Shown here one piece after another: positions 56,817 through 64,000 of a DNA stretch of 64,000 nt. Source of the DNA: JAWXCE01 sp034440495 (GTDB lineage: Bacteria > Pseudomonadota > Alphaproteobacteria > Rhizobiales > Rhodomicrobiaceae). Made by a program: the position numbers and the translations under genes. Numbering within the stretch: the first letter of the stretch is position 1; each line of letters begins with the position of its first letter. The notes beneath the pieces were generated by a model, which saw only the letters and a program-made list of their open reading frames with translations, searched no databases and was not told the origin of the DNA. Location of the stretch: assembly GCA_034440495.1 (NCBI GenBank), contig JAWXCE010000039.1, forward strand, positions 5,526 to 69,525. The letters run 5' to 3'.

Positions 56817-58484
56817 ATGCCCGCTGAAACCCTGCCCGAACGCGAGACGATGGAATTCGATGTCGTGATCGTCGGCGCCGGGCCAGCGGGACTTGCCGCC
56901 GCGATCCGCTTAAAGCAGCTAGCCGCTGCAGCGGATAAGGAAATTTCCGTTGTGGTGCTGGAGAAAGGCTCTGAGGTCGGCGCGCACATTCTCTCTGGCG
57001 CGGTGATCGACGGTTCCGGGCTGGATGCGTTGCTTCCCAACTGGCGCAAGGACGGCGCGCCGGTGAAGCAGAAGGTGACGGAAGACCGTTTTCTGTACCT
57101 CGGCCCTGAAGGCGAACTAAACATCCCCACGTTCATCATGCCGCCATTGATGAGCAATCACGGCGCATATGTCGTCAGCCTCGGCAATGTTGTGCGCTGG
57201 TTGGGCGAGAAGGCGGAAAGCCTCGGTGTCGAGATTTACCCCGGCTTTGCTGCGGCCGAACTCATCACGGACTCGGAGGGCGCGGTGATGGGCGTCGCGA
57301 CGGGCGATATGGGCGTGCGGCGCGACGGAAAGCCGGGGCCGGATTATACCCGCGGCATGGCGCTGCTCGGCAAATATGTGCTGATCGGCGAAGGCGCGCG
57401 CGGCTCACTCGCAAAGCGCATTATCCGGGAGTTCGAGCTGGACAAGGGCCGCGAACCGCAGAAATACGGCATCGGCATCAAGGAGTTGTGGGAGGTGAAG
57501 CCGGAGCATCACAAACCCGGCCTCGTGCAGCATACCCTTGGGTGGCCGCTTGACGACCGCACCGGTGGCGGCTCATGGATGTATCACTATGGCGAAAACC
57601 TGGTGTCTGTCGGTTTCGTCGTGCATCTGAACTATGAAAACCCGTACATCCATCCGTTTTGGGAGATGCAGCGCTGGAAAACGCACCCCGCCATTGCTCC
57701 AATGTTCGAGGGCGCCAAGCGCGTCGGCTACGGCGCTCGCGCGATCACCGAAGGCGGGTGGCAGTCGGTGCCGAAGCTAGCGTTTCCCGGCGGAGCGCTG
57801 ATCGGATGCTCGGCAGGTTTTGTAAACGTGCCGCGCATCAAGGGTTCGCACAATGCGATGCTATCGGGGATGCTTGCGGCGGAAGCGGCGTTTGACGCGA
57901 TTCAGGATGATCGTCACGGCGATGTCTTGGAAAGCTACGAGACAGCCTATCGCGCCAGCCCGATCTACAAGGAGCTAAAGCGCGTGCGGAACGTCAAGCC
58001 ACTGTTATCTCGGTTTGGCACGGCGTTTGGCACTGTGCTCGGCGGCCTGGACATGTGGCTGAACACCGTGTTCGGCTTTCTGGGCTACACAATCGGGCAT
58101 GGCAAGGCTGATTACGCGGGGACAAAACCGGCGGAGAATTTCACGCCTATCGTTTACCCGAAGCCCGATGGCCAGCTGACATTCGACATCGCGTCATCGC
58201 TGTTCATCTCGGGAACGAATCACGAAGAGGATCAGCCGGTGCATCTGGTGCTGACCGATCCAGCGATTCCGGTGAAGCACAATTTGCCGGTTTACGCCGA
58301 ACCTGCGCAGCGATATTGCCCGGCGGGCGTTTACGAGATCGTGGAGGAGGCGGGAAAGCCGCGTTTCCAGATCAATGCACAAAACTGCGTGCACTGCAAA
58401 ACGTGCGACATCAAAGACCCGTCCCAGAACATTACCTGGGTCACGCCCCAGGGCGGCGGCGGCCCGAACTACGCGGGGATGTAA
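56817..58484 (+). CDS. Electron transfer flavoprotein-ubiquinone oxidoreductase
   Basis: This membrane-bound flavoprotein passes electrons from ETF to ubiquinone. The ATG at 56817 gives 555 residues. The FAD site is FDVVIVGAGPAGLAAAIRLK, the ubiquinone-binding region follows (HTLGWPLDDRTGGGSWMYHY), and the C-terminal [4Fe-4S] ligands are in RYCPAGVYEI and NCVHCKTCDIKDPSQ. The frame opens earlier (56760) and a Met at 56799 could also be used. No etfA or etfB gene is in the window. Confidence 0.95.
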   Translation: MPAETLPERETMEFDVVIVGAGPAGLAAAIRLKQLAAAADKEISVVVLEKGSEVGAHILSGAVIDGSGLDALLPNWRKDGAPVKQKVTEDRFLYLGPEGELNIPTFIMPPLMSNHGAYVVSLGNVVRWLGEKAESLGVEIYPGFAAAELITDSEGAVMGVATGDMGVRRDGKPGPDYTRGMALLGKYVLIGEGARGSLAKRIIREFELDKGREPQKYGIGIKELWEVKPEHHKPGLVQHTLGWPLDDRTGGGSWMYHYGENLVSVGFVVHLNYENPYIHPFWEMQRWKTHPAIAPMFEGAKRVGYGARAITEGGWQSVPKLAFPGGALIGCSAGFVNVPRIKGSHNAMLSGMLAAEAAFDAIQDDRHGDVLESYETAYRASPIYKELKRVRNVKPLLSRFGTAFGTVLGGLDMWLNTVFGFLGYTIGHGKADYAGTKPAENFTPIVYPKPDGQLTFDIASSLFISGTNHEEDQPVHLVLTDPAIPVKHNLPVYAEPAQRYCPAGVYEIVEEAGKPRFQINAQNCVHCKTCDIKDPSQNITWVTPQGGGGPNYAGM

Positions 58485-58748
58485 CTAATTCGCTATTTCC
58501 AGGCGCGCCAGAACGCGATCGAGTTTCGCCTCGATCCGTTCCGCGCGAGTCTCGTTTGCCTGATATAACACCAGGACTCCACGTAAGTCCGCATCCAAGC
58601 CTCGCGTAAAATAAAGGTCGGCAGTTATGAGTTGGCGCATTTCGGCCTGCCACGCCTGATTATCTGCGCTGAAACTTTTGAGATCGGATTCTAACCGCCG
58701 CACACTCTCGAGCGTTAGGTCTGCAACGTTAACTGTCTCAACTGCCAT
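58485..58748 (-). CDS. Hypothetical coiled-coil protein, 87 residues
   Basis: The product is almost entirely helical and rich in Leu, Glu and Arg (LTLESVRRLESDLKSFSADN, RAERIEAKLDRVLARLEIA). Heptad patterns suggest a coiled coil. Its stop is directly adjacent to the stop of the ETF-ubiquinone oxidoreductase gene on the other strand. Small coiled-coil proteins of this sort are common in alphaproteobacteria near mobile or stress genes, but I recognise no family. Start at the ATG at 58748. Confidence 0.6.
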   Translation of the reverse strand: MAVETVNVADLTLESVRRLESDLKSFSADNQAWQAEMRQLITADLYFTRGLDADLRGVLVLYQANETRAERIEAKLDRVLARLEIAN

Positions 58749-58895
58749 TTATCCAAAAAATACGCTTTATTACTGTAGCGCAATGTAAGGGGTAAAAAAG
58801 CCTCCAGCGACGCGGCGATCAGCCGTTTATCGAATGGCTGTCATTAGTCTGGGCGACGTAGTCATATGAATGCGATGCGGTGATTTCGTTTCCGG

Positions 58896-59654
58896 CTATT
58901 TCTGCCCGCCTTCTTTACGCCCTAACGCGCGCATTGCCAGATCGTGCGAAGGCGTTTTCGCCGCCGCTTCCTTGCGTTCCGAGTAGCGATCAACTAGCGT
59001 TTCGGCGTGCGGGCGGAGCAGCAGCGTGAAGCGCACCAGTTCCTCCATCACATCCACGATGCGGTCGTAATAGGCGGACGGCTTCATTCGCCCCGCCTCG
59101 TCGAACTCCTCGAACGCTTTGGCCACGCTCGACTGGTTGGGGATGGTGAGCATCCGCATCCAACGCCCCAGCAACCGCATGGTGTTTACGGCGTTGAACG
59201 ATTGCGAACCGCCCGACACCTGCATCACGGCTAGAATGCGCCCTTGCGTCGGCCGGACGCCGCCCATGTTAAGCGGTAGATGGTCGATCTGCGCCTTCAT
59301 GATCCCTGAAATATTGCCGTGCCGCTCCGGCGAGCACCACACCTGCGCCTCCGACCAGATCGAATGCTCGCGTAGCTCGTCTACCGCCGGGTGCTTGTCC
59401 CCCGCCACCTGGTCGGGAAGCGGCAAATCGGAAGGGTCGAAAATTCGCGTCTCGGCGCCGAAAAACTGCAACAGCCGCGCCGCCTCCTCTGTCGCCAGGC
59501 GGGAATAGGATCGCTCGCGCAAAGAGCCGTAGAGCAGCAGCACGCGCGGTGGATGCGATGGCGCGAGCCCTAATTCCCAGGCGAGATTTGAACGAGTGTA
59601 GCGTGCGTCAAGCGCGGGCAAATGGCCGGCGTCGGCAAGGGGGCGAAGTCTCAT
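58896..59654 (-). CDS. arsH: ArsH-type NADPH-dependent FMN reductase
   Basis: ArsH oxidises trivalent organoarsenicals and reduces metals and quinones with NADPH and FMN. The 252-residue protein contains the flavodoxin-like FMN-binding LLYGSLRERSYSRLATEEAA, WCSPERHGNISGIMKAQIDH and MQVSGGSQSFNAVNTMR. It is the third gene of a PadR-MFS-ArsH operon, 7 bases after the transporter. There is no arsC, arsB or arsR. The substrate assignment rests on family knowledge. Confidence 0.92.
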   Translation of the reverse strand: MRLRPLADAGHLPALDARYTRSNLAWELGLAPSHPPRVLLLYGSLRERSYSRLATEEAARLLQFFGAETRIFDPSDLPLPDQVAGDKHPAVDELREHSIWSEAQVWCSPERHGNISGIMKAQIDHLPLNMGGVRPTQGRILAVMQVSGGSQSFNAVNTMRLLGRWMRMLTIPNQSSVAKAFEEFDEAGRMKPSAYYDRIVDVMEELVRFTLLLRPHAETLVDRYSERKEAAAKTPSHDLAMRALGRKEGGQK

Positions 59655-59661
59655 ATCGAAC

Positions 59662-60929
59662 TCATTTCAAAGTTTTAGTCAAAGCGTTGGGTATGCGGGC
59701 GAGTGCGGCAAATGCCGCAACAGCCATCACACCGATAACGGCCATCGTCCAGAGCGCCGCGGCCGCGCCAAAGCTATGCATAATCCATGCAAATATGAAC
59801 GGCGCAACCGATGTTACAACCAAACGCACGGCGGTAAGGTTGCCCAGCCGCGCGCCATAGCCTTGCGCGCCGAACAATGCGAGCGGCACGGTTCCGCGCA
59901 CGATGCTGGACAAGCCCGAGCCAAAGCCGAAAATTAACGCAAACCCGAAACCAACGAGCGGCCAGTTTATCCCTGCGATCAAAAACGCTGCGGCGACGGG
60001 AAGCATGGCGGAGGCGATAATCGCGAGCCGCACGGGATGCAAATCTCGTCCGAAGGTCATATTCAGAAGGCGGATGAGCACTTGCGCCGGGCCAAACAGG
60101 CTGGCCATTAGCAGCCCTGCGGCGCCGAAGCCCCCAGCAGCCATTAAAGGCACCATGTGCACCAGTAGAGCGGACAACACGAACCCGCCAAGCGTAAATC
60201 CAAGGAGTATAAGCTTGAACGCTTTCGGCCTATCGGCGATGTCAAGGCTTTCAGCGGCCGCTACGTTCACGGTCGCCTCGTTTGTCGCGCTGGTATTTTG
60301 ATCCGGCATTCGCCGCGCCAGCATGATGTGGATGGGCAGGCATACGCCGAGATGCAGCGCCGCGAACAGCAGGTAAACGTCCCGCCATCCGATCCAGTCA
60401 TTTAAAAAGCTGGTGAGCGGCCAAAACAGCGTCGAGGCGAAACCGGCGATCAAGGTCAGATGGGTGATGGAGCGCCGCGTGTCTTGCCCGGAGATTTGCG
60501 CAAGCGCGGCGAAAGCGGCGTCATACAGCACAAGTGTCGCGGCGGCTTCAAGCACAATAAGCGCGGCGACAAACGCTACGGGGCCTGGCGCCAGAGCGCA
60601 TGCCGCCAGCGCGGCAGCGGCTCCAATAGACCCGGCGGTCATGACCTGCGCAGCGCCAAAGCGGTCCACCCAGCGGCCCGCGAACGGCGCGGCGAGCCCG
60701 CCCATCAGCAGCGCAGCGGAAAAGGCCCCGTAAATCCATTCAACTGTCCAGTTGAAATCCGTCGCCATGTCTGCAGCGAGGATGCTAAACGCATAGTAAA
60801 GTGTGCCGAGCCGATCACCTGCGTCGCGCCCAGTCCCCAAATAATTGCGGCGGTGGCTGTTTGTTCGGCCGCAGCATCGGAAGCCAAGGCGGTGCTAATG
60901 CGGCTTGCGTCAGGCTGAGTAAGGGTCAT
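59662..60929 (-). pseudogene. MFS efflux transporter, frameshifted near the 5' end
   Basis: The N-terminal codons (from the ATG at 60929, overlapping the PadR stop as ATGA) read to IIWGLGATQVIG, then lose frame. The remaining eleven to twelve helices continue from GTLYYAFSILAADMATDFNW in the frame ending at 59662. Inserting one base in TCGGC (to give TACGGC) joins VIG-Y-GTLYYAF as in homologues. The protein belongs to the major facilitator superfamily; the DRFGAAQ and FGPAQVLIRLLN segments are typical. Between PadR and ArsH it is expected to export an arsenical or other toxic compound. A sequencing error is possible, because the rest is undegraded and the operon is otherwise intact. Confidence 0.78.
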
Positions 60930-61357
60930 CGTTCGCCGTCGCTGCAGCACGATCCTGGGAGCGCCACGATAGCGAGCTTGCCAGCCTCCAGCACGCGATC
61001 CGTAACTTCAAGCCACGCCGTGGCCGCGACACGGAATGCCTCGCGGCCACGGTCGGTAAGCGTGAAAACCCGGCGCTCGCGGCCATTCACGACCTGCGCA
61101 TCGCCTATGACATAACCGCCCGCCTCGAAATCGCTGAGGACGGGGTAAATCGTACCCTCGGATGGACTGCAACAGCCGTGCGTGGTCTCTTCGACGACGC
61201 GGACGATCTCGTAACCGTGCATGGGCCGCTGATGCAGCACGCACAGCACGAAGAATTTCGATAGCGACATCTTGATGGCGCCACTCCAATAGGCCCGATC
61301 CGTGTAATCGGGCGATGGATGCGGCGCAGACTTGAGAGACTTCGAGGGGCGAGGCAT
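60926..61357 (-). CDS. PadR-family repressor with vicinal cysteine pairs
   Basis: The 143-residue regulator has the PadR winged helix: FFVLCVLHQRPMHGYEIVRV, then GTIYPVLSDFEAGGYVIGDA and FTLTDRGREAFRV. Unusually, it has vicinal cysteines at residues 62-63 (GCCSPSE), just before the recognition wing, and again at 137-138 (GSCCSDGER) at the C-terminus. Such pairs often bind trivalent arsenic or other soft metals. As first gene of a PadR-MFS-ArsH operon it most likely represses the operon until an arsenical binds; this is inference. An internal Met at residue 30 is an alternative start. Confidence 0.87.
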   Translation of the reverse strand: MPRPSKSLKSAPHPSPDYTDRAYWSGAIKMSLSKFFVLCVLHQRPMHGYEIVRVVEETTHGCCSPSEGTIYPVLSDFEAGGYVIGDAQVVNGRERRVFTLTDRGREAFRVAATAWLEVTDRVLEAGKLAIVALPGSCCSDGER

Positions 61358-61409
61358 TTAGCATGCCTATACCTCGACCATCGAGGCGTCAAGGCAATAT
61401 CAATGAATG

Positions 61410-61482
61410 GCTGGGGCGCCAGGGATCGAACCTGGGAATGGCGGAATCAAAATCCGCTGCCTTACCGCTTGGCTACGCCCCA
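61410..61482 (-). tRNA. tRNA-Gln (TTG anticodon)
   Basis: On the minus strand the cloverleaf is complete: acceptor TGGGGCG/CGCCCCA, D arm AGCCAAGCGGTAAGGC, anticodon stem GCGGA/TCCGC with loop TTTTGAT (anticodon TTG), T arm CCAGGTTCGATCCCTGG, and an encoded CCA (61410-61412). It lies between the PadR operon and the CHAD gene. Confidence 0.96.
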
Positions 61483-61677
61483 ACAGCGGCAAATCGAGAA
61501 CGCCGCACCATAACCACAGCCCGCCGCGCCCGCAATGGCTTCTTCAAATAAGTCGCAGTTTCAGCGCGCTGGATCGCGAGGTGTTTTTCGGGTATCTTCG
61601 CTAATCCAAAAAATATGTTTCAAAACACTGGTTGCGCACGCCTGTCGCGCGCTCCGGACAAGCGTCTACAGGATATC

Positions 61678-62634
61678 ATGAGTTTTACATTACCGATGGA
61701 TGCGCCACTTGGCAAAAGCCTAAGCCGACTGGGCGTCAAACAGCTTGGTAAAGCGATGAGCCAGTTAACGCCAGAGGTTGGCGACCAGACCGGCGTCCAT
61801 GGCGCAAGAAAATGCTTCAAACGCTTTCGCTCGCTTTTGCTGCTTGCCCGCCCGGGATTAGATCGCGAGGTCTTCGCGCGTTACAACACGGGCGTGCGGG
61901 ACATCGCGAGGTGTTTTTCAACCACGCGCGACCGGCAGGCAATGTGCGAGAGCGTCTCCAAAATAGAGGCGGAAGCTCCACCCATCGCGGTGCGAACGGT
62001 CGTGACCGCTGCAAAAACGGCTCTTAAACTGGAGCCTGACGCTGCGGGGGTGGCAGACCATCGCAGCCAGCAAAAGGCTCTGGCGCAGCTTAAGTCGTTA
62101 AAGCGGGATTTTCGCTCGGTCAGCATCAATGTCGAACACTTTTCAGATATGAAAAAAGGCCTGATCGCCGTTTACGATGATGGCCGCAGCCGAATGCATG
62201 GCCTGCAGGCGCGCGCAGGCGTAGACGGCGAGGCCTTCCATGACTGGCGCAAATCCGTGCAACGGCATTGGCGGCATTTGCAGTTGCTTACCCTATGCTG
62301 GCCCGCCGCAATTCAGGAACAGGTGAGACAGGCGCGAACATTGTCGCAGCTACTGGGCGACGACCAGGATCTCTCCGTACTGCAGAATTTCGCCGTGGCG
62401 CGGCATGCAAGCCTCGGTTCAAAATCCGATGTCGCAGAGTTTCTGGCTTTCTGCGTAGCGCGGCAAGCTACATTGCGTGCCGCCGCCGAGGCGAATGGAC
62501 GGCGGTTGTTCGCAGAAAAACCTGGCGCAATCGCCAGGCGGCTTGCGGCGTATTGGGAAGCGGGGCCGATAGCGACGGGATCGAACATTGAGACACGTCC
62601 GGCCATGTCGCAAGCTCTTGTTTTGGTGAAATAA
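61678..62634 (+). CDS. CHAD domain protein
   Basis: The product is about 318 residues from the ATG at 61678 (MSFTLPMDAPLGKSLSRLG); an ATG at 61615 would add 21 less typical residues. CHAD domains are all-helical with conserved His and basic residues that bind polyphosphate; here HGARKCFKRFRSLLLLARP, EAFHDWRKSVQRHWRHLQLL and LGDDQDLSVLQ are characteristic. CHAD proteins associate with polyphosphate granules or act with CYTH enzymes, though no CYTH domain is fused here. It is a single gene, nearly abutting the convergent Lrp gene. Confidence 0.88.
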   Translation: MSFTLPMDAPLGKSLSRLGVKQLGKAMSQLTPEVGDQTGVHGARKCFKRFRSLLLLARPGLDREVFARYNTGVRDIARCFSTTRDRQAMCESVSKIEAEAPPIAVRTVVTAAKTALKLEPDAAGVADHRSQQKALAQLKSLKRDFRSVSINVEHFSDMKKGLIAVYDDGRSRMHGLQARAGVDGEAFHDWRKSVQRHWRHLQLLTLCWPAAIQEQVRQARTLSQLLGDDQDLSVLQNFAVARHASLGSKSDVAEFLAFCVARQATLRAAAEANGRRLFAEKPGAIARRLAAYWEAGPIATGSNIETRPAMSQALVLVK

Positions 62635-62635
62635 C

Positions 62636-63109
62636 TTAGTCACGCACCCCAGCAAATTTCAGCGGCAACGCGGTTGTGAACTTGACCTGCTCGACCGCAA
62701 AACTAGAGGTGACGTTTTTCACCTCGATCCGTGAGATAAATTTGCGATAAAATTCGTCAAACCGCTGAATATCGGGTACGGCGATCCGTAGCATGTAATC
62801 AGGCTCTCCGCTGATCCGGTAGGCTTCGATAATTTCCGGGAAGGTCTGCACCACGGCGTTGAAACGCTCAAGCCACTGAATGCTGTGTTCCCCGGTGCTG
62901 ATGGCTATAAACACCGTGAGGCCGGCGTTTACAGCGTTCGGATTGATAAGCGCGACTCGGGCCTTGATGACCCCGTCACTTTCCAGCTTCTGTATCCGGC
63001 GCCAGCATGGCGTTGTTGAAAGCCCGACGGCCTTACCGACATCAGCAACAGCCATTGTGCAGTCTTTTTGGAGCAATTCCAGAATTTTGATGTCCGTGGC
63101 GTCTAGCAT
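62636..63109 (-). CDS. Lrp/AsnC-family transcriptional regulator
   Basis: The 157-residue protein has the N-terminal helix-turn-helix (LDATDIKILELLQKDCTMAV, VGLSTTPCWRRIQKLESDGV) and the C-terminal RAM ligand domain (EAYRISGEPDYMLRIAVPDI). It should bind an amino acid as an octamer or dimer and act locally or globally. It does not sit beside an obvious transport or metabolic target gene. The 95 bases upstream are AT-rich. Confidence 0.92.
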   Translation of the reverse strand: MLDATDIKILELLQKDCTMAVADVGKAVGLSTTPCWRRIQKLESDGVIKARVALINPNAVNAGLTVFIAISTGEHSIQWLERFNAVVQTFPEIIEAYRISGEPDYMLRIAVPDIQRFDEFYRKFISRIEVKNVTSSFAVEQVKFTTALPLKFAGVRD

Positions 63110-63204
63110 GGGTGACGGCTCCCAAGTTTTTTTTATTCTGAATTATGTAGTTAATAAACGTGATCTAAGTTTACGCAAAAGAAAAGAAAGTTTAGCAATA
63201 CTTT

Positions 63205-63846
63205 TTAAGCACTTAAGGTTTTTCTTATAAGTCGTTGCATCTCCGGAACAAGGTCGGCTTCAAACCAGAGGTTGCGGCGCAGCCAGCCGTTATTGCGCCA
63301 CGAGGGGTGCGGCAATGGTATGATAGTGCGTCCGCCGGGTTGCGCAAAGCCGCGTCGCCATTGAAGAATTGTCGCCGTCAGATTTGGTCTCAGCTCATCG
63401 GGGCCGAGATGCCACTTTTGCGCATACACGCCAATAACCAAAGTTAATGCAAAATACGGCAGCGTTGTAAATAGCCTTTGCCGCCATGCGAGGGCACACT
63501 CTTTGCGCGGGGGCAAATCCCCGCGATTGGCGTCATGCCCCGGAAAGCAAAACCCCATCGGCGTGATGGCAACCTTGGCGTCATCGTAAAACTCCTCCTC
63601 CGTCACACCCATCCACGCGCGAAGCCGCACGCCGGAAGGGTCGGAAAACGGCTTGCCCGATAAATGCGCCCGCATGCCTGGGGCCTGGCTGGCGATGCAG
63701 ATACGCGCTGTGGAGCTAATGCGGAAAATCGGCCGCGGCTCGTGAGGCAATGGATGTCCTAATGGCTCATCCCGGCAGATACGGCACGCACGCATTTCAT
63801 CGGAAAGCCGCTCAACAGCGCCGGGAACGGCGCGGCCATCGTGCAT
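63205..63846 (-). CDS. Uracil-DNA glycosylase family protein (short, divergent)
   Basis: The 213-residue product has an N-terminal CRICRDE motif, RICIASQAPGMRAHLSGKPF (UDG motif A-like, with SQAPG in place of GEAPG), a DPSGVRLRAWMGV helix and the C-terminal LPHPSWRNNGWLRRN (motif B-like). This is a recognisable uracil-DNA glycosylase fold subgroup, possibly with Cys ligands for a cluster; activity on uracil is not proven. It begins directly after the stop of the MBL-fold gene, so the two are probably co-transcribed. The residue substitutions at motif A make a different base specificity possible. Confidence 0.8.
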   Translation of the reverse strand: MHDGRAVPGAVERLSDEMRACRICRDEPLGHPLPHEPRPIFRISSTARICIASQAPGMRAHLSGKPFSDPSGVRLRAWMGVTEEEFYDDAKVAITPMGFCFPGHDANRGDLPPRKECALAWRQRLFTTLPYFALTLVIGVYAQKWHLGPDELRPNLTATILQWRRGFAQPGGRTIIPLPHPSWRNNGWLRRNLWFEADLVPEMQRLIRKTLSA

Positions 63847-64000
63847 CTAAAATTCAACAATCATACGGTCTTCTGCGAGCGTGTAGCGGTTAACGTCCAC
63901 GTCGGCGCGGCGGGCCAGCATCGCCTCGCTCATGTGAGTGAGAAGGATTTTGCGCGCGCCGATCGCGTCGTGTCTGCTGTCGATCATCTGGTAATCAAGA
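63847..64000 (-). CDS. MBL-fold metallo-hydrolase, C-terminal end (partial)
   Basis: The frame is open to the right edge and encodes about 50 residues, including IGARKILLTHMSEAMLARRA and LAEDRMIVEF, ending at a TAG. The THMS motif and the ending match the C-terminus of beta-lactamase-fold hydrolases of the PhnP/ribonuclease Z-like group. Most of the protein, including the HxHxDH metal site, is outside the window. The stop abuts the ATG of the UDG-family gene. Confidence 0.7.
   Translation of the reverse strand, partial: LDYQMIDSRHDAIGARKILLTHMSEAMLARRADVDVNRYTLAEDRMIVEF

Noticed and set aside
61570..61930. Shared 15-base string TCGCGAGGTGTTTTT before and inside the CHAD gene
   Set aside because: Flanking similarity is too short (both encode a DREVF- or DIARCF-like stretch) to claim a duplication.

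Overview
The window looks like chromosomal DNA of an alphaproteobacterium, most likely of the order Hyphomicrobiales (Rhizobiales). The evidence is gene order and protein type: dnaA-dnaN-recF-gyrB with rpsT next to dnaA; ffs-dnaX-ybaB-recR; an LPS-export locus followed by lptB-rpoN-hpf-ptsN and DUF1150; an alphaproteobacterial DnaX lacking most of the usual zinc cysteines; a long-tailed UvrB; and a CtrA-type TTAA-N7-TTAA site. I cannot name the genus from sequence alone. No rRNA operon, CRISPR array, intact insertion sequence, prophage or integrase was seen.

Layout. 1-2264: decayed end of a type I secretion operon (frameshifted HlyB-like ATPase, truncated HlyD). 2568-13879: housekeeping and envelope genes (mrp, moaA, an SMR transporter, a lipid kinase, an ECF sigma/anti-sigma pair facing a DUF4394 gene, a frameshifted RgpF-like gene, small membrane proteins). 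13876-15183: a scarred AT-rich patch with a degenerate DUF2442 gene, two small cysteine-containing ORFs and a second, diverged copy of the lepA 3' end. 15184-21132: lepA and a run of secreted or periplasmic proteins of unknown function, including a second degenerate DUF2442 gene. 21245-27701: uvrB, a ParA pair, a composite fragment (ffs promoter and 5' end joined to a uvrB-like tail), a YHS protein and a two-gene restriction-modification system. 27753-38156: SRP RNA, dnaX-ybaB-recR, a ribonuclease D, then LPS export (a fused LptC-LptA-LptA and LptB), rpoN, hpf, ptsN and DUF1150. 38230-38655: a broken Hsp20 gene. 38860-46919: gyrB, recF, dnaN, dnaA and rpsT. 47088-54510: a sugar-nucleotide epimerase, a methyltransferase-like protein, an enoyl-CoA hydratase and a branched-chain amino-acid type ABC transporter. 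54527-64000: TonB, two uracil-DNA glycosylase family proteins, ETF-ubiquinone oxidoreductase, a PadR-MFS-ArsH operon (MFS frameshifted), tRNA-Gln, a CHAD protein, an Lrp/AsnC regulator and the end of an MBL-fold hydrolase.

Main points of interest. (1) LptC and two tandem LptA/OstA domains are encoded as one 596-residue polypeptide directly upstream of lptB, so most of the periplasmic LPS bridge may be one covalent chain. (2) Accessory DNA lies directly behind intact lepA and uvrB genes and is associated with extra, diverged copies of the 3' ends of those same genes, which suggests gene-end insertion hotspots. (3) Several genes missed by simple ORF calling are recognisable pseudogenes: two DUF2442, one Hsp20, the T1SS pair, an RgpF-like gene and an MFS gene. 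Several of the frameshifts are single-base changes, so sequencing error must be excluded.
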